The position numbers and the translations under genes were made by a program. This document shows positions 56,116 to 64,000 of a stretch of DNA of 64,000 nucleotides, one piece after another (within the stretch, counting starts at the first letter, position 1; each line of letters opens with the position of its first letter). The notes beneath the pieces were generated by a model that saw only the letters and a program-made list of their open reading frames with translations, was not told the origin of the DNA and searched no databases. Source of the stretch: Pisolithus tinctorius (taxonomy: Eukaryota; Basidiomycota; Agaricomycetes; Boletales; Pisolithaceae); assembly GCA_024663395.1 (NCBI GenBank), contig JANFAH010000060.1, forward strand, positions 248,001 through 312,000, given 5' to 3'.

Positions 56116-59100
56116 TTGTAGACAGACTCTACGTTGTGAGGCGTTGCATACCCCGACCGCGACCCGATGTTCGGAAGTCTACTTGATGAAAAGGCTGGAG
56201 AAGCTATTGGGGTGGCAGACCGCGACGTCGATCGCGACTGCGATGCTAGCCGCTCTTCGCTGAACCGGTTCAATATACGGACTACATCCCTTGTAATCAT
56301 ATCAAGATCGGCGATCTCCCTGGGAGACATCGAAAGATCATCGCTGAGGAACAGGTCATCGTCATCCCTTTCATCCGCGTTATCCCTCGTAAGAATCGTC
56401 CGTCGTTTCGTTCTTCCTCCACGTTGTTGGTTCACGAGGATGCCATCGTATACTCGTAACATGCAGGTTTCTATTAATGCCTTGAGACGCTGGATGTCGT
56501 CTAACGCGGCCAAGTTCCCCGCAACTGGAAGCCATCCATCGCATTCCAACCCGCGCTCTGTTACCTCAACGTCATTGGCACCGAAGAGCAGATATGTCAT
56601 GGGATCCAGGCGTGTCGTATTAATGAGGAATGTCTGCGGGTTTTGCCCGGCAACTGTAAGATTCTGCCGCTTCTCTGCGAAGGCATAAATTTGCTTTTCC
56701 CCTTCGAATGCATGTTCCATTTCCGGTCGAATATGCTTGCGATGATTGACGCTACTAGGATGAATGAATGTGGTCTACGTTGAAGTGATCAATCATGATA
56801 TTACTTGCATAGAAAACCGTGGTAACCGACCTTATCGTACTGCGTACGTAGCGTTTTATCACCTGTCCGGACAGCGAATTTTGGCTGAGACGCAACGGCT
56901 ATGAGGGCCGCCAGCAGGGGTTCGGAATTGCCATTCGCGTTGAGTGCAGGAGGCACTCCTGGGTGGCGTTCACGGACATGCGACCCGATGCCTTCGGTGA
57001 CGTCAATGACACCGGCTTGGTGCAGAGACTGAAGGAGGTGGTGTCTGATTTTCCGAATGAGCAGAAGCGTGGGTCTCGAGAGATAATTTTCGCTGCAAAA
57101 TCTGTTCGCTTGCGTGTAGTCACCAGAGTTGTAGATATCATGCCATGCGTTGTAGGCGTTCAATATCGTCAACGCGTCTGACCGAAATTCAGCAGGGGAC
57201 CATTTGGTTTTAGCAGCTGCAGCCTCTGATTTAAGATGCATTGGGGACATGAAGGGATCCCGGTTGGTCAGAATTGCAGCGAGAGTAACGGCCTGATCCA
57301 AACAACGGAAGAATACACCGTACAAAGCGAGTCGTCCCATCTGTACCTCTACAGGTAATTGTAGAAGCACGCGACCCAACGATGTCAGATTCTTCTGGTT
57401 ATCTAAGGCTCCGACCATCTGTAAAACTCCCATGGCAGCTGCGACGCGGTCTGGATGAGGAGGTTCGATCGCCTCCGCAAGAACTTCTTCAACCTCCATG
57501 TCAGGTAAGCTCAGGGCTTTGATGTGCATAACAACGTTGCTGAGGTCGACCCGTTTCATTTCCACTGTTTGGTGTGGAGCTAAGGTCGCCGCTCGGGCAT
57601 GACTTAGAAGTCCATAGTATTCGCCAGGTCGGTGTCGGCCAGCACGGCCAGCTCTCTGGTGCAAATTAGAAGCACCAGCCCATGCTGATGTAAGGGAGGA
57701 CATGTGTCGACTAGGATCGTAACGCACTTCCTTGACCTTGGCGGTATCAATTACATAGACAACGTCCGGGATCGTAACGGAAGTCTCGGCAATGTTAGTT
57801 GCCAGAATTACTCGACGGACGCCTTCAGCGGGAGGCTCGAATATGACCTGTTGTTCGGCGAGAGGTACAGAGGAGTGCAAAAGATGGATGGAGTACTTCA
57901 TCCCATCATTGAAATCCAGGGGAATGTCGATCCCTTGCAGGACGCGCTGCACTCCTATGATATCCTCCCACCCAGGCAAAAAAACGAGGATATGCCCAGA
58001 ATCAGACCGCTGAAGGACGTGACAGATGGTACCAGCTATCAACTGCAATGGAGTATCGAGTTCATCGTTAGCCAACGGCGGTAGTAAAGAGGTCGACAGT
58101 GGAGGTGGGGTCATCAAGGCAGGGTTAGACTGCGCGTAAGCACCCTCGCGCTCAAGGTACTTAGCCACTGATTCGTCATTGAAGATCCATTTCAACTGAG
58201 GGTGACGCTTGATATCCTCAATGAAGTCTTCCAAGTAACGTTTTTTGACAGGGAACGTTCGACCAGGGATGTCAATGACTGGCGCCTTGTTACCGTTCTT
58301 GTCAAGGAAGTATTCCTGGAACAACGTGGGGTCGAAAGTGGCACTCATCAACACTATTTTGAGAGGAACATTCCGCGCCTTCCGATCTTCCAACATACGT
58401 CTCAGCACAACAAGCAGTAGATCCGTGTCAACGTCCCGTTCATGCACCTCGTCGACTACGATATGTGTGATTCCGTCCAGCTTCGCCGCGGCAATTCCTC
58501 CTTCTGTCATGGCAGACTGGATACGGCGGAGTAGGACGCCGATGGTGCAGAATGTGATGGACCCGTGCTCTTCAGGAAGTTTGGATTGAAAACGAACACT
58601 ATATCCTATGGATCCGCCGCCCACGGTTTCTCCTCTCTCCTTTGCTACCCGCTCTGCAACACTGAGGGCCGCCAACCGACGGGGTTGTGTGCAAATTATG
58701 TTACAATGCGCACCTTCACCACGATCAATGTAGTCATCCAGAATGATTTGTGGAATTTGTGTGGTCTTTCCAGAACCAGTTGCTGCCACGCAAATAGTCA
58801 CATCATTCTCCTGGACGTGGTCTATAAGCTCCTTGGACCTTGTGAAGACAGGTAAAGCAGTTCTAGTTGACCGCATCTTCTCCATAGAAGGATCACTAAG
58901 GTACGCCTCTCTGCGTTTTTTCAGGAGATGAGACCTCCGTCTGGCAATGTGGGGCGGATACTGACGGGGATGTGAGGGATTAGGGATACCGATCATGCTG
59001 GCACGCAACGGTGAGGGAGCGGAGCCAGCCAACTTCGCTCTGATGGCGGACTGGTTGTTGTACAATGCGGTCCTTTTTATCTCCCGGCACAGATCTTCGA

Positions 59101-60382
59101 TTTCGTCACCCAACCCGTTGCTGATTTGAAGGTAAACCTTCGGAGCGAGACCGAGATCCTTTCCGGACAGGGCGGCCGCAACATATTTTCTCCACAGCTC
59201 GGGGTCACAGCTTTCGAGGTAGCGAGTGACGTCTAGATAACACTTGATAAGTGCAATCTTTTTGGTGCTTGCACTGCCTATGCCAATGCGACGACCCCCG
59301 ACGATCATAACTACTTCCCAAACGGTATTTTTTCGCTTGCCCGTTTGTTGCTGGTATTCGATGACCGGCTTCCCGAAACTGTATATTCGGCAGTAGTAGT
59401 CCATGAAACTCCGAGCACGTTCATAGTTCACGACTGAGCCGTCCGACAACTGTATCTGATCCGGTGGAGTGAGTTGGGGGGTAACTGATGCCTTAGACGG
59501 CTTGTCAAGCTATGCAGTGACATGATAGCCACTTAAGTTACGATGAAGCGAGGCGGATAGAGAAACCACTCACCAGGCCTTTGTCGTATAGCTGATATAG
59601 TGCAGACAAACAGCAGAGCCTCTCTGCAGCTTTCTTTTCTATGTGATCGCCGACGGCAACCATACGCGGCTCGGTTGGGAGATCGAGGGTGCAGCTTCGT
59701 AAAGTTCATCAGCCAGTATTACTTACTTCGGGTCGAAAAACGCCTACCGAGTGACTGGCCTGTTAGTGTTGCTGTCGAAGTATTCTTTGAAATCAAATTG
59801 CAGCACATAGTCAGGACCCAAATTGGTAGAGACAAAGTTCATGAGAGGAGATTTGGGGTTGTCTGCGAGCGCAGGCTTAATCTCTGGTCGAGAACCTATG
59901 TTGAACCTATGCTGCTTCTCTATATAGACGGCATCATGCATGGGGCCATCTAGCTCGGGTAGTGACTTGTTTTGTGACTTGAGAGGAGAGCTATCCCGTT
60001 TTCCCTTCCGCCTGCCTGACTGGCGAGGGCGCTCGGGGCCCCCGGAAGGCAAGTCTTTATGATTGGACGAGGGCGGTATTGCGAAAGGAGGTGAGATCGT
60101 GGCTGACTTGCCCGGCTGGTGTCCGGAAGGAGACTGATGTATCCCTAGTTTTGGGGCCTTTGCAAGTCTCTGCTCCCCTAGGCTAGACGGTGGCCGCCGG
60201 TGAGTGAGAATGACTTCCTCTGCATTTACATTCTGCTTCAAAGCAGCGACACTGGCATGTTGAGAAAATGGTCTCTTGAGAGAAGATCCCTGAGCAGAAG
60301 TATACTTTGAAGGGTCCGCGTGCATGGGAATGCGACACCGGTGCCGTAGAATGCCACGCAGCGACGAGATAGAACGGGGCAT
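56064..60382 (-). CDS. DEAH-box RNA helicase with dsRNA-binding-like N-terminus
   Basis: A DExH helicase of the DHX9/DHX30/DHX36 group. The start at 60382 gives MPRSISSLRGILRHRCRIPM, Arg-rich and free of acidic residues over about 25 residues, as in a mitochondrial presequence. A basic linker precedes NPKSPLMNFVSTNLGPDYV and, across introns, RMVAVGDHIEKKAAERLCCLSAL, resembling a double-stranded-RNA-binding fold. A second such region follows (FMDYYCRIYSFGKPVIEYQQ; WEVVMIVGGRRIGIGSASTKKIA). The core has ATGSGKTTQIPQ, CTQPRRLAA, DEVHERD in place of DEAH, SAT, NIAETSVTI and QRAGRAGR. HA2/OB domains end in TTFIHPSSVNHRKH and KGFKFP at 56064. It is about 1,400 residues in four main exons. Mitochondrial location is inferred from the N-terminus only. 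Confidence 0.9.
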
Positions 60383-61152
60383 AGCCTCTGGCAGCGAAAA
60401 CAATGGTCAGTGATCTGTGTTCATCTTGACGTACTGGACTTACACCTCCGACTGTGCTCAAAGTAAAGCACGCAGTCCTTCAACTGAACACAGCGAGCTT
60501 CGTCGGCATCTTCCGACCAATGTCTATCTCAGTCGGGGACAATCAAACTCGACTAGTTTGGTCCAGAAAAATCTTGTTCAGGCTAGACCAAACACCGTAG
60601 AAACGAGTTTTTGTCTGGTACTGGGTATTATACGGGCAAACGACAGGTCTGTAGATAGAATATTTATATTTAATTATTATAGGGTCGCTCAAAGTTGGCA
60701 TCTACGCCTGCAGCGCGACTACCATAAATAGAAATAAATGTCACACTTTGTCACGCAGCCTCGTATTAGCTACTGCCAATTGGCCACCTAATAGTACTCC
60801 CCCCACGACGTGTCGTTATTCATAATTAGGCTTGTTTGCACTATTTCCCCAATACCAGTAATAAATACTGCCCTGAATACTCGCCAGTACTTGTACTTGT
60901 ATGCAGAAAAAACACACTGGGCTACGATGGGCATCGCGGCAGACCGGGTTGGCTAGATGCAGATTTGGAGACGGGACAGGGTTGATAGCTCAAGTATGAA
61001 AGGTTTGGCGCGCTGGGACACCTTGCAGGTAATCCAGGGTGGTGGTGGTATACGCATTGGAAAAGAGACGAGGTCACGTTGATTTGGAAAACGCCTTTTC
61101 CTTTTGCACTTTTCAAAGATGGTCCGTCAGAATCTATAGTTTGTTGTAGTAT
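60383..61152. other. Intergenic region
   Basis: A gap of about 770 bp between the DEAH helicase start and the JAC1 stop, both minus strand. It is AT-rich at 60660-60690 and 60800-60870. An 8-bp perfect inverted repeat, GTTTGGTC (60556-60563) and GACCAAAC (60586-60593), could form a weak stem or a palindromic site. Open frames here have no recognised similarity. Confidence 0.45.
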
Positions 61153-61986
61153 TACATAATCTCCAGTCGCCGCCGTATTGCTTGTTCTATTCCGTCCAAG
61201 TACTTCAGCCTTACAGCAGCATTCTTTGTCTCCCTCCAGTCAGCCTTCGCAACCAGCCTCTCTATCATTTTCACCAGTTGCGATATTTTAGCTGGTACAA
61301 GAACTGTTAGCAGGATTAGCATTATACTGAACGCAGGCTACGGCACCGTTGTTCTCGTCCCGCAACCCATGTAGTCGGTCTGCATTTCCAGGTTGCACGT
61401 TGTCGATCTCCTCCCTGGCTTCCATAATCTCGTTTATGAGTTCGAAATCGTTTAATTGGTCCGCCTCCTCCAATTCTACACCATTGCGCTTCAGGATATA
61501 CTCTATTCGATGAAGTGGGGAAGTTAGGGTTTTGTATGCTGCGTTTACGGTATTGGATAGCTCGAGTGCTGCCTCCTTTTCTGGCTTCAGTACGTCAGAT
61601 GCATATGCGCATAAAATCCATGGTCAGGAGAATACCTCGGTCTTCGTAGCCCATGCGTCGGGATGGCATATCCGCTGGGCCTCCAAAAAACGACGCTTGA
61701 GGAGAGCGGTATCCACCACAAACGGGTTCGGGCTATATGGCAACCCCATCAGTTCATGGAAAGGGATCGAATTGTGAACTCCGGCAATCCAGTTGCAGGA
61801 CAGACAGACGGGTAGCCGTGTAGGGAGCAGTGCTCCGCATGAAGGACATGTCCTGGTCAGTGAGGTGATGTGCGTGGTTGACACTAGTCTCGACGATTGG
61901 AGGTCTGAGCGGAACCTGCCTCGTAGACAGACTGGGCTGTGGGCAACCCTGCTAACAAGTAGCGAGTGCGCTGAGAGACGCAACAT
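61153..61986 (-). CDS. JAC1: Mitochondrial Fe-S cluster J-protein HscB/Jac1
   Basis: Jac1/HscB is the J-domain co-chaperone that delivers the Isu scaffold to mitochondrial Hsp70 for Fe-S cluster transfer. The start at 61986 reads MLRLSAHSLLVSRVAHS, a basic amphipathic presequence. A four-cysteine motif follows (CPSCGALLPTRLPVCLSC), then the J domain with FHELMGLPYSPNPFVVD, LKRRFLEAQRICHPD (the HPD triad) and AWATK. After introns come EEADQLNDFELINEIMEAREEI (the C-terminal HscB helical domain that binds Isu), ISQLVKMIERLVAKADWRETKNA and KYLDGIEQAIRRRLEIM, ending at 61153. About 240 residues. The tetracysteine segment is present in human HSCB but absent from yeast Jac1. Confidence 0.92.
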
Positions 61987-62055
61987 GGCCGGATGGTGCA
62001 GGTGGAATCGATATGCAATAATGTAACCGCTCCGACGGGTGGCTAAACTTATATC
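61987..62055. promoter_or_regulatory. 69-bp bidirectional promoter, JAC1 / Pex24-like
   Basis: The divergent start codons of JAC1 (61986, -) and the Pex24/dysferlin-domain gene (62056, +) are only 69 bp apart. Any promoter elements and both leaders must overlap. No TATA box is obvious; tgcaataatgta and cttatatcatg are the AT-rich spots. Confidence 0.6.
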
Positions 62056-63381
62056 ATGACGTACCACTACGATGACTGTCCCGCAGGTACCTCCCAACTC
62101 CAGCCCTCCCATGCAATATTACAGCCAGACGACCCAGCAAACGCCGAACCTGCACGTCGTCGACTAGCTTCAAAATCCCGCTTTCACTTGTTCACTTCGT
62201 TGCGCAAAGTGTGCTCAAAGAAGAGGCTCAATCTGCACCTTAAGGGACCCCCCATTTTGAAGGATAACCGTTTACTGTCGCAATCTGAAGATGACACTCG
62301 GAGCATAACGTTAAGTGCAGAGAGACTTCCAGACTCTTCAGAAGAACAGGATACATATCGTTGGGCTGTCCTATATGAAAACCAGAGAGGGTAGGTCTTT
62401 GTTCCTCTCACATCGCCTCTCACTCACATACTCTAGATTGACCATCTTCTCATCGCCTTATTACTCTAGCCTATTTCTTCTCCCTACTGACCCCTTTCCC
62501 TTTACTATTCCCAAGGCAAGCACAAAACGTTCGCAGCAGCCGAATGTCTCACTCAGTAACTATCCCCTTCCCGATGCAACGTGGCATTGGGTGTCTAAGG
62601 CATGGTTGATTGACATGCGAACGGATCTCGGGGAGGTGCAGCACGACGGATTTGAGTACAACTGGTCGTTCCGCGAACAGCACTGGCGCGCGGAGATCGG
62701 ACCCCTCAGCGCCGGCGCGTGGGTGAGACGCAGAAGGTGGATTAGACTTATGATGCGACCAGCCAATTGGAAATCAGACTTCCTCGGGTTGGCCGACAAT
62801 CACTTTGAGGGTCTGGCGTCTCTGCTTCCTCCTGCCGCACCTTCTTCGGAGACAACGCTGGACTCCCTTGAGCACAAGGCAGGTCCTTTATGGCAGGGAA
62901 TTCCGGAAGTAGATTGGCAGCGTTGTTATAGCTTGATGAAGCATCTTGGCTCCGACGGACGCAAACTTGAGCTTTGGCGCACCTGGCTTGATCCCTACAT
63001 CACCCAAGAAACTCACGACCTAAAGGGCAAGGGTAAGCAAAGTAATGGAGACCCGTCATGTTGTTCCTCCAAGGCAATGCATTGCAACAGTCAGTTACTC
63101 AGGGGAAACCCACCCCCGTTGCCGTACCTGTCTACGATGCTTCAAAACCACGTGCGTTGACCGTCGTTGATGTCTGCAGTACAACTTCTGAAAAGCTATC
63201 ACAGGCGAATTCCATTATTCGAATGTTCGTCTTTCCTGACTCTCGCGCACAGTTCCTCGAGTTGCTAAGGCGTGCTGGGCTATTGGACGACCTCAGAAAA
63301 ATGGAGTATATATACCCTGAGGTCGTGGACTTCTGGAGTTACGCAGGTGGTTTCAACAAATTCCTAGAGAGTAGTGTTTGA
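62056..63381 (+). CDS. Pex24/dysferlin-domain protein (peroxin/ferlin type)
   Basis: These proteins carry DysF domains and act at ER-peroxisome or prospore membranes (Pex23/24/30 and Spo73 group). The first exon MTYHYDDCPAGTSQ includes a basic patch and the conserved YRWAVLYENQRG. A GTAGGT...TCTAG intron leads to LTIFSSPYYSSLFLLPTDPFPFTIP, the DysF-N block. DysF-C signatures follow: WHWVSKAWLIDM, GFEYNWSFREQHWRAEIGPL, and WVRRRRWIRLMMR. After an intron with donor GTGCGT at about 63151, the tail reads ANSIIRMFVFPDSRAQFLELLRRAGL and ends KFLESSV at 63381. No strong membrane helix is evident in the part read, which fits the soluble Spo73-like members better than Pex24. The family assignment is solid; the exact role is not. 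Confidence 0.86.
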
Positions 63382-63593
63382 CCTCCCCCATGAAACCATG
63401 ATGACTAGATAGTGAAGTACCAGCTGTGATACAAGCAGTACATATTATGTCTGATCACGGAGCCCATCGTGGGTCCCAACTTCGTCCCGACAACTGACAG
63501 TCCTTTCATTTGCAATGGCATATGTACACGCGAATTGTCTTTTTTCTTCGCTCTCTTTCCTTACACAAGTAACAAGTGCTACTTGACGGGGAG

Positions 63594-64000
63594 ATGTCTT
63601 CGTCAAAGGCCACTTGGGATGTCGACGTTGTCGCGAACCCTGCAAACGAAAAGACTGAGCAGCACAACAAGAGTGTTCCTGAGGCTTGTTTCGCCGTGCA
63701 AATCACCCTACGCACCTACATCCTGGCTTCTTCATTGTTGCTTGGTCCCTCTCTTCTCCCAGTTGCAACCGCGCTTGTCAGGGATCCTCAAGGTTTGAAG
63801 GACAGGCTAGGTGCTCTGAAGCTCGCACTATCCAAGGAACTAGGCTCAAGGGGCTTGCCGTTTGCCCTTGCCGTCGCCGTTGGGGGTGGCCAGTGTCTAA
63901 AACTTTTGTGGGAAACCTTGAAGAAGCAACCCAAGTCTTCTGTGCCCGCCAGTCGGCGTTCCTCTCATTCTCTCCTCTTGTTGTTCAAACGTACCCTTAG
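63594..64000 (+). CDS. Partial membrane protein at window edge, unknown
   Basis: An ATG at 63594 opens a frame with no stop to the right edge: MSSSKATWDVDVVANPANEK, then a hydrophobic stretch ITLRTYILASSLLLGPSLLPVATALV. Next is ELGSRGLPFALAVAVGGGQCL, a Gly-rich helix, and then a basic segment (PASRRSSHSLLLLFKRTL). Codon use and hydropathy look genuine, and the start has a reasonable context. The pattern loosely resembles fungal Tim17-like or TMEM135-like membrane proteins, but I cannot confirm this. A competing open frame at 63686-64000 on the same strand looks like its shadow. The 3' part lies outside the window. Confidence 0.55.
   Translation, partial: MSSSKATWDVDVVANPANEKTEQHNKSVPEACFAVQITLRTYILASSLLLGPSLLPVATALVRDPQGLKDRLGALKLALSKELGSRGLPFALAVAVGGGQCLKLLWETLKKQPKSSVPASRRSSHSLLLLFKRTL

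Noticed and set aside
60556..60593. Inverted repeat GTTTGGTC / GACCAAAC as a possible structural RNA or mobile-element end
   Set aside because: Arms are only 8 bp with a 22-bp spacer and no adjoining transposase or target duplication, so chance is the simplest reading.

Overview
The window is a gene-dense nuclear segment of a filamentous fungus, most likely a basidiomycete of the Agaricomycetes. Nearly every gene is split by many short GT-AG introns of about 37-130 nt (mostly 49-58 nt), intergenic gaps are mostly a few hundred bases, and base composition is close to balanced. The proteins are typical eukaryotic housekeeping families: cytosolic ribosomal protein eS24, dynactin Arp1, PIG-C/Gpi2, APC4, Drs1, PP2A scaffold, Rev3, Vps13, AP-2 alpha and HscB/Jac1. 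I saw no transposon, rRNA, CRISPR array or prokaryotic-type operon, and I recognised no tRNA.

Layout. 0.4-1 kb: RPS24 (+). 1.3-2.9 kb: ARP1 (-), divergent from a small cysteine-rich membrane protein (+, 3.0-3.8 kb). 3.96-4.35 kb: a 91-residue protein (+) with an SVIP-like layout and a VCP/Cdc48-interacting (VIM) motif, visible only after joining three exons. 4.8-6.0 kb: GPI2 (+). 6.35-7.96 kb: a bZIP factor (-). 8.1-8.6 kb: a small unknown gene (-). 8.7-11.9 kb: APC4 (-). 12.0-14.5 kb: DRS1-type DEAD-box helicase (-). 14.8-18.6 kb: a RasGEF with an N-terminal P-loop/Ras-like domain (-). 18.9-21.1 kb: PP2A scaffold subunit A (-). 21.4-22.5 kb: glucose-6-phosphate 1-epimerase-like protein (+). 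22.7-28.45 kb: REV3 (+). 28.5-29.2 kb: a small membrane protein (-). 29.6-32.1 kb: NIPA-type magnesium transporter (+). 32.6-37.15 kb: DENN-domain protein (+). 37.4-49.0 kb: VPS13 (-). 49.4-50.1 kb: uncertain gene (+). 50.4-51.7 kb: ELO fatty-acid elongase (+). 52.2-55.5 kb: AP-2 alpha (-). 56.1-60.4 kb: DEAH-box RNA helicase with a double-stranded-RNA-binding-like region (-). 61.15-62.0 kb: JAC1/HSCB (-), divergent over 69 bp from a Pex24/dysferlin-domain protein (+, 62.06-63.4 kb). 63.6 kb to the edge: a partial membrane protein (+).

The genes do not form a pathway cluster. Several concern membrane traffic, lipids and membrane contact (VPS13, AP-2 alpha, DENN, ELO, Pex24-like, GPI2), but this is ordinary eukaryotic gene order. 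The points most worth a second look are the hidden VIM-motif protein, the RasGEF with a degenerate GTPase-like domain, very small terminal coding exons, a GC-AG intron in GPI2, and a local duplication of the 3' end of the DEAH helicase gene beside the AP-2 alpha start. Exon boundaries were read by eye, so multi-exon coordinates are outer CDS limits unless exons are listed.
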